A stretch of 38,126 nucleotides of DNA from Verrucomicrobia bacterium UBA3841 (lineage in GTDB: Bacteria > Verrucomicrobiota > Kiritimatiellia > RFP12 > UBA1067): contig DGHT01000031.1 in the NCBI GenBank assembly GCA_002392765.1, forward strand, positions 8,323-46,448. The letters are read 5' to 3'. The position numbers and the translations under genes were made by a program. Under the pieces are notes generated by a model, which was given only the letters and a program-made list of their open reading frames with translations, was not told where the DNA came from and did not search any database. Positions 13,165 through 21,101 of the stretch are shown piece after piece (position 1 is the stretch's first letter; the number at the start of each line of letters is the position of its first letter).

Positions 13165-13698
13165 ATGGAACTCAAAGGATCGAAGACGGAAGCGAACCTG
13201 ATGGCGGCGTTTGCCGGCGAATCGCAGGCGCGCAATAAATACGACTACTTCGCTTCGCGCGCGAAGAAAGACGGCTACGAACAGATCGCCGCCATCTTCC
13301 AGGAGACCGCTCTCAACGAAAAGGAGCATGCCAAGATGTGGTTCAAGCTGTTCGCCGGTATAGACGGGACGAAGGAGAACCTTCTCGCCGCGGCGGCTGG
13401 AGAGCATGAGGAATGGACGGAAATGTACAAGCGCTTCGCCGAGGAGGCCGAGGCGGAGGGCTTCAAGGAAATCGCCATGAAGTTCCGCAGGGTCGCCGAA
13501 GTCGAGGCGCGCCACGAGGAACGCTACCGCAAGCTCGCCGCCAACATCGAATCCGGAGAAGTGTGGGTTCGCGTCGGCAAGAACAAGTGGCAGTGCCGCA
13601 ACTGCGGCGCGATCGTCGAGTCCGAGACGGCTCCGGAAGTCTGTCCGGTCTGCGACCATCCCAAGGCGTACTTCCAGCTGGAGCAAGACAACTTTTGA
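13165..13698 (+). CDS. rbr: Rubrerythrin
   Basis: 177 residues. The N-terminal ferritin-like four-helix domain has diiron ligands in AGESQAR (E19) and NEKEHA (E52, H55), with a second EARHEERY helix. The C-terminal rubredoxin domain binds one iron through C144, C147, C160 and C163. Rubrerythrin reduces hydrogen peroxide using electrons from rubredoxin or NADH and is typical of anaerobes. AGGAGAA precedes the ATG, and a strong promoter lies upstream. Monocistronic as far as can be seen. Length and motifs are complete. Confidence 0.96.
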   Translation: MELKGSKTEANLMAAFAGESQARNKYDYFASRAKKDGYEQIAAIFQETALNEKEHAKMWFKLFAGIDGTKENLLAAAAGEHEEWTEMYKRFAEEAEAEGFKEIAMKFRRVAEVEARHEERYRKLAANIESGEVWVRVGKNKWQCRNCGAIVESETAPEVCPVCDHPKAYFQLEQDNF

Positions 13699-13750
13699 CG
13701 ACAGGCGCCGGCGGTTCTAAAGCGTCCCCGGAACAGGAAGGATATATCGG

Positions 13751-16198
13751 ATGAAGGCATATTCGAAAATCATCGGGTTTGTGTGCGTTCTGGCGGCATC
13801 GGTTTTTTGCTCGTTCGCTTCGCCAGGAGCTTGCGAGTGGATATCCGTGCCGTCCGCTCCGGTATTCTCCGGCACGGTAAAGAACGGTTCCCGCGCGGCG
13901 GACGGCACGAGCTGGTTCGCGAGGACTTTCACGAACACATCCGAAATCGCGTCGGCGAAGTGGACCGTCTCGGGGCTCGGCGTTTTCGAGGCCTTCGTAA
14001 ACGGCCGTCGCGTCGGCGACGATTTCCTCAAACCCGGCTTCACGCACTATGCGAAAACGAAATACTCCTTCTCGTACGATGTAACCGGCCTGCTCGAACG
14101 CAAAGCCGGCGCGGAGAACACCCTCGCGGCCGAGGTTTCCGCCGGATGGTGGCGCGACAAGATCGTCACGCCCGAGAACAGAAAGGGGTTCGCCGGAAGC
14201 AAAAGCGCCTTCCTCGGCGAACTTGAAATCGTATATGCCGACGGCAGCCGCGATACCATCGGAACCGGCTCGGACGGCTGGCGGTGCGGCGTGGCCGGCG
14301 CCGTGACGCACGCGGCGATTTTCGACGGGGAGGAATACGACGCCCGCCTCAAAGACCCTCTTTTCGGGGAGGGGCTCGCGGAACGGCCCGAGATCAACCG
14401 GGAATTCAATGGGGATGTGCTGCCGACATGCGGAGCGGAGGTGGCCTTGAGACGCGATCTTGCGATGGTGCGCGGACCGTATTCGCTGAAGAAGGGCGGT
14501 GTGCTCGTTGTCGATTTCGGACAAAACTGCTCCGCCGTCCCGGAGTTCCGGTTCAAGGCCGGCCGCGGCACGGTGCTGACCGCTCTGCCGGCCGAGATGC
14601 TCAATGACGCCGACGAAGGCGAGAGGGGCTGCGACGGGCCGAAGGGGTCGGTCTACCGCGCGAATCTGCGCATCCCCGGCGAAGGCATGCGCATCGTCTA
14701 CACCTTTTCGGGCGACGGAGTCGAGACGTACATGCCGCGCTTCACATTCTTCGGCTACCGCTATATATCGATATCCGCAACGGACGACGTGGAGATCGAA
14801 AGCATTGCTTCCGTGCCCGTCACTTCCATCAAGAAAGAGATGGAACTCGGCCGTATCGAAACGGGCGTCGAAGATGTCAACAGGTTCATCTCCAACGTCT
14901 ACTGGGGGCAGCTGTCGAACTACCTCTCCGTGCCGACCGACTGTCCGCAGCGCAATGAACGCCTCGGATGGAGCGCGGACACGCAGGTGTTCTGCGAGGC
15001 GGGCTCGTTCAACGCGGACACGGCGGGATTCTTCCGCAAGTACACGCGCGATCTGCGCGACAGCCGGTGCGCGGACGGCGGCTATCCGTCCGTCGCACCG
15101 ACCGCCCAGTACGGCTGCGAAACGTTCTCGCCGGGGTGGGCCGATGCCGGAGTGATAGTGCCGTGGACCGTGTGGAAACAGTTCGGAGATACGGAGATAT
15201 TGGCGGATAACTGGGACGCGATGTCGAAATTCGTACGCAAGCTTGACGAGACGAAATACGACTTCGAAGGGAAGCTCCATTACATATACGCCGACTGGCT
15301 GTCGTACGAAAAGTTCGAGACGTGCGGCAATTCCTTCGGCAGCTGGAAGAAATGGGGAAAAGATCCCGACGCCATGAACTACCGGCGCTTTCTCGCCGCC
15401 TGCTACTGGCTCTACGACGCGAGGCTGATGGTCGAGATGGGCGGCGCGCTCGGACGCCCGGCTGACGAAATCGCCTGGTTCGAGGGCAGCGCCGCGCGCG
15501 CGCTTTCCTACATCCGCGGAAAATTCCTCGAAGACGACGGACTGCTTCTCGCGCCGATGCGCGGTCTGCAGACCGCCTGCGCGTTCGCCCTCAAGTTCGG
15601 AATCGTCGAGGGAGAGGCGAAGGAGCGGACGAAAGCGATCCTGCTCAAGTCGATAAAAGACCACGGCGACTGTCTGCAGACCGGCTTCCTCGGCACTAAC
15701 TTCCTGATGGACGTCCTCGCGCAGGAGGGCGAGTGCGAAACGGCGTACACGCTCCTGCTGCAGCACAAGAACCCAAGCTGGCTGTACTCGGTCGATCAAG
15801 GCGCGACGACCGTCTGGGAGCGCTGGAACAGCTACACCAAAGACAGCGGCTTCGGCCCGGTGGGAATGAACAGCTTCAACCACTACGCCTACGGAGCTGT
15901 TCTCGCTTGGATGTACAAAAACGCGGCGGGGATCGCCTCCGATACGAAGGCGCCGGGTTTCAAGAATATTATCATGGCGCCAAAGCCCGACCGCCGCCTC
16001 GGCTACGTGAAGGCTGAATACAAATCCCGCGCCGGACTCGTCAAAAGCGCCTGGCGCTACGATGGCGGCGAGTGGATATGGGAGTTCGAGATTCCGGAGG
16101 GCGCGACGGCCGATGTCACCGTCCCCGGCGCGAAGGCTCCGGCGCGGTATGCCGCAGGCGCGTACAAGATTGCCGTCAAAGACCGGCTTCCGCGCTGA
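13751..16198 (+). CDS. Secreted alpha-L-rhamnosidase (GH78)
   Basis: 815 residues with a Sec signal peptide (MKAYSKIIGFVCVLAAS..., cleavage around residue 24). An N-terminal beta-sandwich (about 50-200) has the GH78-type GVFEAFVNGRRVGDDFLKPG segment. The catalytic (alpha/alpha)6 barrel starts with the family hallmark TDCPQRNERLGW (D397, E403, then D410); E690 in TTVWERWNS matches the catalytic base of the family. A C-terminal beta domain follows. The enzyme removes terminal alpha-L-rhamnose from glycosides or pectic side chains by an inverting mechanism. AGGAAGG lies 10 nt before the ATG. It is followed 18 nt later by an XylR-type regulator that probably senses a related sugar. Confidence 0.93.
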   Translation: MKAYSKIIGFVCVLAASVFCSFASPGACEWISVPSAPVFSGTVKNGSRAADGTSWFARTFTNTSEIASAKWTVSGLGVFEAFVNGRRVGDDFLKPGFTHYAKTKYSFSYDVTGLLERKAGAENTLAAEVSAGWWRDKIVTPENRKGFAGSKSAFLGELEIVYADGSRDTIGTGSDGWRCGVAGAVTHAAIFDGEEYDARLKDPLFGEGLAERPEINREFNGDVLPTCGAEVALRRDLAMVRGPYSLKKGGVLVVDFGQNCSAVPEFRFKAGRGTVLTALPAEMLNDADEGERGCDGPKGSVYRANLRIPGEGMRIVYTFSGDGVETYMPRFTFFGYRYISISATDDVEIESIASVPVTSIKKEMELGRIETGVEDVNRFISNVYWGQLSNYLSVPTDCPQRNERLGWSADTQVFCEAGSFNADTAGFFRKYTRDLRDSRCADGGYPSVAPTAQYGCETFSPGWADAGVIVPWTVWKQFGDTEILADNWDAMSKFVRKLDETKYDFEGKLHYIYADWLSYEKFETCGNSFGSWKKWGKDPDAMNYRRFLAACYWLYDARLMVEMGGALGRPADEIAWFEGSAARALSYIRGKFLEDDGLLLAPMRGLQTACAFALKFGIVEGEAKERTKAILLKSIKDHGDCLQTGFLGTNFLMDVLAQEGECETAYTLLLQHKNPSWLYSVDQGATTVWERWNSYTKDSGFGPVGMNSFNHYAYGAVLAWMYKNAAGIASDTKAPGFKNIIMAPKPDRRLGYVKAEYKSRAGLVKSAWRYDGGEWIWEFEIPEGATADVTVPGAKAPARYAAGAYKIAVKDRLPR

Positions 16199-16216
16199 AG
16201 CGATACGGTTTACGCC

Positions 16217-17362
16217 GTGAAGGTAGTCAACGTACTTCTGCTTGTCACGCCGTCCTCGCCCGGACGTTTCCGGGGAATATCCGCTTTCGCCAAGGCCCAT
16301 AAATGGCATCTCACCGTTTCGGACCGCTTGACGCACGCCTTGGACGGCTGGACCGGGGACGGGGCGCTCGTCACGCTGCGAGACGATCCCGAGACGCTCC
16401 GTCAGGTGAAATCCCTGCGGGGCAAAGGCATACCGGTGGTCGATCTCAGCCTCACCCGCCCCGACATACACCTTCCGCGCGTGGCCGGGGACAACCCTGC
16501 GATAGGACGCCTCGCTGCGGATCATTTCAGATCGCGGCACTTCCGGAACACCGCCTGGTTCTCCACCGGCTGGGGACCGCAGCACGAAATGAGATGCGAC
16601 GCGTTTTCGGCGGCGATGGAATCTCCGCCCCGGAAATGGGTTTGGGAGCTTGAGCCAAGCCGCACGAAATCAGACGACTGGAAATCTATTTCGCAGTGGC
16701 TGTCGAGACTTCTCGCCTCCGCGCCGAAACCTCTCGGCGTATTCACGTTCGACGACGCGGACGCCTCGCGCGTTGAATCCGTCGCCCTCGCTGCAGGGCT
16801 TTCCATACCGGGCGACATCGCCATTCTCGGCGCAGGTGACGACGAACCGCTGTGCGAAAGCCAGATTGTGGCGATATCGTCCGTACAGCACGATTTGACG
16901 CGGATCGGACGCGAGGGCGCGCAACTGCTCCACAATCTTATGCACGGCTCGCCCCCTCCCGCGCAGGCGGTGCTAGTCCCGCCGCGGGGCATATCAGAAA
17001 GGGCTTCTACCGACACCCTGGCCCTGTCCTCGGACATAGGACGCCGTGCAAGGGACGTCTACGCCGGCGAACTCGCCAATCCCCCGTCTACGGAAATGCT
17101 GGCGGCCAGACTGGGAGTTTCGCGAGCGACGCTCGACCGCGCGATTGAGGCCGATATCGGGCTTTCCCCGGCAAAGCTTCTTGCCCGTCTGCGCCTCTGC
17201 GAGGCAAAGCGTCTTCTGCGCTCCGGCGGCCTTTCGGTTTCGGAAATTGCCTACAAAACCGGCTACTGCAATCCGGCCTATTTCGTCAATACGTTCCGCA
17301 AGGAGACCGGTTCAACCCCGCGCGCGTGGCGCACGGAAGCGCTCGGTCTTCCCGGTTGTTGA
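16217..17362 (+). CDS. XylR-type AraC-family transcriptional regulator
   Basis: 381 residues. The N-terminal part is a LacI/periplasmic-binding-like sugar sensor (GKGIPVVDLS, then VAGDNPAIGRLAADHF, then DIAILGAGDDEPLCE). The C-terminal ~95 residues are an AraC-type double helix-turn-helix (LGVSRATLDRAI, then SVSEIAYKTGYCNPAYF). This is the XylR architecture, which activates sugar-catabolism genes on ligand binding. The choice of ATG at 16217 is not supported by a strong RBS; the gene follows the GH78 by 18 nt and is probably co-transcribed, so it may autoregulate this locus. A GCGGCA-AGA-TGCCGC hairpin begins 2 nt after the stop. Confidence 0.9.
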   Translation: MKVVNVLLLVTPSSPGRFRGISAFAKAHKWHLTVSDRLTHALDGWTGDGALVTLRDDPETLRQVKSLRGKGIPVVDLSLTRPDIHLPRVAGDNPAIGRLAADHFRSRHFRNTAWFSTGWGPQHEMRCDAFSAAMESPPRKWVWELEPSRTKSDDWKSISQWLSRLLASAPKPLGVFTFDDADASRVESVALAAGLSIPGDIAILGAGDDEPLCESQIVAISSVQHDLTRIGREGAQLLHNLMHGSPPPAQAVLVPPRGISERASTDTLALSSDIGRRARDVYAGELANPPSTEMLAARLGVSRATLDRAIEADIGLSPAKLLARLRLCEAKRLLRSGGLSVSEIAYKTGYCNPAYFVNTFRKETGSTPRAWRTEALGLPGC

Positions 17363-17363
17363 C

Positions 17364-17619
17364 GCGGCAAGATGCCGCATCTCCTTGGAAATGCCATTGG
17401 GCGTCTCGCCCGTCACTGGGGGAACGGGCGTCCCGCCCGTTACTGACTGGGGGAACGGGCGTCTCGCCCGTTATTGACTGGGATAGCCGCCGTCCCGGCG
17501 GCTGAAAACACCGCCGCCAAGATGGCGGCTTTCCCAATCAGTGACGGAGCGGGACGCTCCATCTCCTTGTCGGCGTTTCCAATCAGTGACGGAGCGGGAC
17601 GCTCCATCTCCTTGTCGGC
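17364..17619. repeat. Cluster of REP-like hairpins with trinucleotide loops
   Basis: At least eight short hairpins in about 255 nt, all with 3-nt loops. Stems include GCGGCA-AGA-TGCCGC (17364), GGGCG-TCT-CGCCC, AACGGGCG-TCC/TCT-CGCCCGTT (two copies), AGCCGCCG-TCC-CGGCGGCT, GCCGCCA-AGA-TGGCGGC and GGAGCG-GGA-CGCTCC (two copies in a 45-bp direct repeat, 17531-17619). Hairpins with TCC/TCT loops and with GGA/AGA loops are the same units in opposite orientation, separated by GACTGGG or CAATCAGTGAC. It may also end transcription of the regulator gene. A diverged copy is translated inside the gene at 27651. Confidence 0.85.
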
Positions 17620-17820
17620 TGCTCCGGTTATGGTTACTCCCGAAGACATTGCGCGAGGGTATCGCGTAGAAAGCGTTGTGACGGATGAGACGCCTCTCGC
17701 AGCCATGCCGTCCAACGCCGTAGAGTATGCGAAGTGTCATTTGCGCGGCGGCTGCGAAACGTGTGTAATTGTGGAATTGCGGAATTATGCATATCCAAAC
17801 CAGGAACCAGGAACCAGAAA
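17620..17820. other. Intergenic stretch with a heptamer tract
   Basis: No gene is supported between the hairpin cluster and the convergent regulator. A plus-strand frame stays open through here but only as an extension of translated repeats. A short degenerate CAGGAAC heptamer tract (about 17801-17821) lies next to the stop of the minus-strand gene. Confidence 0.4.
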
Positions 17821-19074
17821 CTATGATCTAGAACGCCAGTCGCGCATTGACATGCCGAAATGGCGGCGGAAGAGATTTTGCAGGACGTTTGCGGCACAGC
17901 CGCAGCGCTGGGCGATGTCGGAGATGCGCATATCGGTTTTTGCGAGCAGGCGTTTGACATTTTCGAGGCGCGCGTCGATGAGCGCCGACTGTATCGTCAT
18001 GCCCGTAACTTCCCTGAAGCGAAGGTCGGCGAGCCGCCACGAGACGTTCAGGTGCCGCACTACGTCCGCCACTGTTATTCCCGAGAGGACGTTCGCCGCA
18101 ATGAACGCCAGGGCACGCTGCACCATCGCGCCGCCCGGCTGCAGACGGGCCGTGCTGCCTTTCTCTTCCACGCCCTGCGCGCCGAAAGCGATTTCTCTGT
18201 ACTGCAGCTTCCTGCTTGAGAGCATCATCGCTTGAAGCTCCCTTGCCGCGCGGTAGCCTTCCTCCTCGAAGCGGGGCACGACGCTCGAAAGAGGCGGCGT
18301 CGTGTGCTCGCAGACGAGAGGGTCGTTCCCTATACCGAGCACTGCGACATCGTCCGGCACGTTCAGTTTCGCCGCGCGGCACGCCTCGAGCAGCGTCCGC
18401 GCAATGTCGTCGTATGCGGCAAGAACGCCGGCGGGGCGGGGCAGTCCCGCAAGCCATGCGGCGACCTCGCCTGTCCCGCGTTTGTCGGCGCGGTCGAGAA
18501 CTTCGACCTTCATGCCGTGCGCCGACATTCCGGAGACAAAACTCTCGCCGCGCATCCTGTTCCACGGACGGATGTTGTCCGCCTCTGCATACCCGTAGCC
18601 TTTATACTTCCCCTGTGTGCGAAAATGCCGCACCGCCGCAACGCCGAGCGCGGCATCGTCGTCGAAAACGAATACGCATTTCGGGAAACTCCGCTCAAGG
18701 GCTTTGTCCGGGTAGTCGATGAACACCGTCGGGATTCCCAGATTTTCATGGATTTTTCTAATTCCCGCGCTTTCGGGGATGGCGACGAGAAATCCGTCGA
18801 CGCCGCGCGCGGCGGCCTGTTTGATCCGCTCCGCCGTCATCGATTCCGTCGAACGGACGAGGTCAAGGTTCCAGTCGTGGCCTTCGGAAAGAAACCTGTA
18901 CAGCCCCGAAATCTTGCGCCGCCCGGCCTCGGTCGAGAGGTCGATCGCGGCCATAACGCTGAATGTCTTGCGCTCTTGCAATTTCGCAGCAGGGGTTCTC
19001 TTCGTCTGAACAGAACCGTTTCCCCCTGTCTTTTTGCGAGCGGTGTTATTGCGCGTTTTATGATATTTTGGCAT
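17821..19074 (-). CDS. XylR-type AraC-family transcriptional regulator (minus strand)
   Basis: 417 residues from the ATG at 19074. A basic N-terminal tail leads to a LacI-like sensor (VMAAIDLSTEAGRRKISGLYRFL, then FLVAIPES, then AVLGIGNDPLVCEHTTPPLSSV) and a C-terminal AraC double HTH (GITVADVVRHLNVSW, then RISDIAQRCGCAANVL). The frame stays open upstream to 19347, but that part lacks regulator homology and covers the divergent promoter region, so 19074 is preferred; a later start at VMAAIDL is possible. It is divergent from the SIS-domain gene and convergent with the other XylR gene. An inverted repeat (TACCAT/ATGGTA) overlaps its start codon and could be its operator. Confidence 0.88.
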   Translation of the reverse strand: MPKYHKTRNNTARKKTGGNGSVQTKRTPAAKLQERKTFSVMAAIDLSTEAGRRKISGLYRFLSEGHDWNLDLVRSTESMTAERIKQAAARGVDGFLVAIPESAGIRKIHENLGIPTVFIDYPDKALERSFPKCVFVFDDDAALGVAAVRHFRTQGKYKGYGYAEADNIRPWNRMRGESFVSGMSAHGMKVEVLDRADKRGTGEVAAWLAGLPRPAGVLAAYDDIARTLLEACRAAKLNVPDDVAVLGIGNDPLVCEHTTPPLSSVVPRFEEEGYRAARELQAMMLSSRKLQYREIAFGAQGVEEKGSTARLQPGGAMVQRALAFIAANVLSGITVADVVRHLNVSWRLADLRFREVTGMTIQSALIDARLENVKRLLAKTDMRISDIAQRCGCAANVLQNLFRRHFGMSMRDWRSRS

Positions 19075-19090
19075 ACCATGCAATATGGTA
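19074..19090. promoter_or_regulatory. Candidate operator: TACCAT-N5-ATGGTA
   Basis: A perfect 6-bp inverted repeat with a 5-nt spacer directly at the start codon of the minus-strand XylR-type gene, in the AT-rich region between two divergent genes. Suitable for a dimeric regulator; possible autoregulation. Confidence 0.35.
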
Positions 19091-19298
19091 GCATATATTT
19101 GCACAAAGCGCAATAGCGGAAATGGGTTTACGCATTTGAAAACGATTGCGGCATAAAGCGGAAGAGTCTGCGTAGCGTGCGATACTTTGTGCACTTCGCG
19201 AACTTGGCGTGAGATATATTCGGGGTTTGCAATTACCTTCTGTAAGAATCCGAATAACCGCCACATGCCAAGATAGTGTGATTTTCTTGCCAAGATGA

Positions 19299-19329
19299 TT
19301 GTATCTGAAATGAACAAAAATGATATAAT
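19299..19329 (+). promoter_or_regulatory. Promoter of the SIS-domain gene, implying a leaderless mRNA
   Basis: TATAAT at 19324-19329 with a possible -35 TTGTAT at 19299-19304 (19-nt spacer). The ATG begins only 7 nt after the -10 box, so transcription should start at or next to the start codon. The -10 box is embedded in TATAATATTGGC, identical to the rubrerythrin promoter at 13102. Confidence 0.6.
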
Positions 19330-19335
19330 ATTGGC

Positions 19336-21072
19336 ATGGAAAAACAACAGGAAATTTCAGAATCCGTGCGAAAGCGCGCACGCAGCTTCATCGACAACGA
19401 GAAGCAGTTCCAGCTCGGGTTTCTGCCGACCGAGCAGTCGAACCCTATTACCGCGACGCTCGAGGAAGACTTCAAGCGTTCGACGCTCGCGGGCGTGCAG
19501 TGCCTTCAGCGCGGCGACAGGCAGATTGCGATAACGATGCGCCACGTCTTCGCCTCCCCGGAGTTCAAGAGCCTCGTGGACTCAATGGTCTCCACCCTCA
19601 CAACTCCCCCACTCCCTCACTCCTCCACTCCCAAACTTCCCCGGATAATCTTCTCCGGCTGCGGCGCGACGGGACGGCTTTCCATTCTCCTTGAATCGAT
19701 GTGGCGCGACTTCTTCTACCGCCGCGCGGCGGAACTTACGCCGGAGGAACTGAAGCTCGCCGACCGTATCGCGTCCATAATGACAGGCGGCGACTTCGCG
19801 CTCATCCGCTCCGTCGAGTTCTTCGAGGACTACGCCGAAGGCGGGCGCCGTCAGGCCGCCGCGCTCAACGTCGGCGAAGGCGATACGTTCGTCGCGATAA
19901 CCGAGGGCGGCGAAACGTCGTCGGTGCTTGGAACGCTCAAATACGCCGCCGAACACGGCGCGAAGTGCTTCCTTGTGTTCAACAACCCGGCGGACGTCCT
20001 CCGCAAGCACCTCGACCGCTGCCGCGAGGCGATCGACAATCCGAAGGTTACGGTAATCGACCTCTACTGCGGCTCCATGTCCGTCGCCGGCTCTACGCGC
20101 ATGCAGGCGACGAGCAGCGAGCAGCTTCTCGGGAGCTGCGCCCTCGAAGCCGCGCTCTGCCGTGTCCTGCCGCGCTTCGCGAAGGAGACGTCCGATGATT
20201 ACACCATCGCGTTCGAGAAACTTCTCGCCGGGCTTGAATCCCCCGAAGGACGCGACGGCCTCGTCAATGCGATAGAGCTTGAGAAGGGCGTCTATGAGGC
20301 GGGCGGACGCATCACGTATCTTGCGGACAAGTGCATGCTCGACCTCTTTACGGACAACACCGAGCGCGCACCGACGTTCATGATTCCGCCGCTCCGCTCA
20401 AGCCGCGAAAAGGGCTTTTCGCAGAGCTGGGCGTTCGTGAAGAATCCGCTTCACACGACCGAGGAATGCTGGTCCGAGATGATGCGCCGCCATCCGCGCT
20501 GCCTCGAGTTTACGAGCGACGACGCGCGTTCCCTCGGCATGCCGCAGTCGTTCATAGACAATCCGCCGCTCATCAAGTATTCCGACCTCCTCACCTACAT
20601 GATCGGCAACGAGCCCGCGCCGGAGCGCATCGAGGGCTTCCCCCGCGCAGTGGCGGTGGTGCTGAACGTGCCTGGTGCGGACGCGGCGTTTGCTGATGCG
20701 GCGGCGAAGCTCGCGGCGGACTGGCCCGAACGTCAAGACTTTACGTTCGCGTTCCCGATTGCCGACTCCCCGCTCGAGATTTGGAAGCACCTCGCCGTGA
20801 AGCTTGCCTTCAACTGCCTCTCGACTGGCACGATGGCGGCGATGGGGCGCATCGCGGGCAACTGGATGAGCTGGGTGTCGATGTCGAACAAGAAGCTGAT
20901 CGACCGCTGCATCAGGCTCCTCGTCGAGCTTGGCCGCATCGACTACGAAGAAGCCGCGCAGCGCATCTTCGCGGCGGAGGAGTGGATCGCGTCGCAAGAC
21001 TGGTCGAAGGGCGAAGAGCCATCCCCTGTCCAGGTCGCGCTGAAGCAGCTACGCAGTGGCGAGGCGAAATAA
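19336..21072 (+). CDS. SIS-domain protein, N-acetylmuramate-6-P etherase (MurQ)/GKRP-like
   Basis: 578 residues. The N-terminus has the MurQ/glucokinase-regulatory-protein signature LGFLPTEQSNP (28-37). SIS-domain motifs follow (FSGCGATGRLS, about 106-116, and AITEGGETSSVLG), with a second SIS-like half after residue 300. MurQ (~300 aa) cleaves the lactyl ether of MurNAc-6-phosphate; this protein is twice as long, like GKRP, so it may be a two-SIS-domain sugar-phosphate lyase or a regulatory sensor. Residues 89-100 (TTPPLPHSSTPK) come from an octamer repeat and look inserted before the first SIS strand. No RBS precedes the ATG and the promoter is too close for a leader. Cytoplasmic. Confidence 0.8.
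   Translation: MEKQQEISESVRKRARSFIDNEKQFQLGFLPTEQSNPITATLEEDFKRSTLAGVQCLQRGDRQIAITMRHVFASPEFKSLVDSMVSTLTTPPLPHSSTPKLPRIIFSGCGATGRLSILLESMWRDFFYRRAAELTPEELKLADRIASIMTGGDFALIRSVEFFEDYAEGGRRQAAALNVGEGDTFVAITEGGETSSVLGTLKYAAEHGAKCFLVFNNPADVLRKHLDRCREAIDNPKVTVIDLYCGSMSVAGSTRMQATSSEQLLGSCALEAALCRVLPRFAKETSDDYTIAFEKLLAGLESPEGRDGLVNAIELEKGVYEAGGRITYLADKCMLDLFTDNTERAPTFMIPPLRSSREKGFSQSWAFVKNPLHTTEECWSEMMRRHPRCLEFTSDDARSLGMPQSFIDNPPLIKYSDLLTYMIGNEPAPERIEGFPRAVAVVLNVPGADAAFADAAAKLAADWPERQDFTFAFPIADSPLEIWKHLAVKLAFNCLSTGTMAAMGRIAGNWMSWVSMSNKKLIDRCIRLLVELGRIDYEEAAQRIFAAEEWIASQDWSKGEEPSPVQVALKQLRSGEAK
19603..19634 (+). repeat. Coding octamer tandem array ACTCCCYC x4
   Basis: Four degenerate 8-nt units (ACTCCCCC, ACTCCCTC, ACTCCTCC, ACTCCCAA) inside the SIS-domain gene. 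The unit length is not a multiple of three, so gain or loss of one unit would shift the frame. Confidence 0.8.
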
Positions 21073-21101
21073 GAGGTTTTTGAAAAGAAAGGAACAATAA
21101 A

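Noticed and set aside
13463..16585. A 1040-codon open frame on the minus strand opposite rubrerythrin, GH78 and XylR
   Set aside because: It is antisense to three genes with clear family motifs; long antisense frames are expected in GC-rich coding DNA. The translation is Arg/Ala/Val-rich with no domain.
17364..17619. CRISPR array
   Set aside because: The repeated units are hairpins of varying stem sequence without uniform repeats and unique spacers, and no cas gene is near.
17474..18235. A 253-codon plus-strand frame through the hairpin cluster into the XylR gene
   Set aside because: Its N-terminal part is translated repeats and its C-terminal part is antisense to the regulator's HTH domain. 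A short piece around 17620-17770 could be a gene remnant but no family is visible.
19075..19347. N-terminal extension of the minus-strand XylR-type protein to 19347
   Set aside because: The extra 91 residues lack similarity to regulators and cover the AT-rich divergent promoter region, including the -10 box of the opposite gene.
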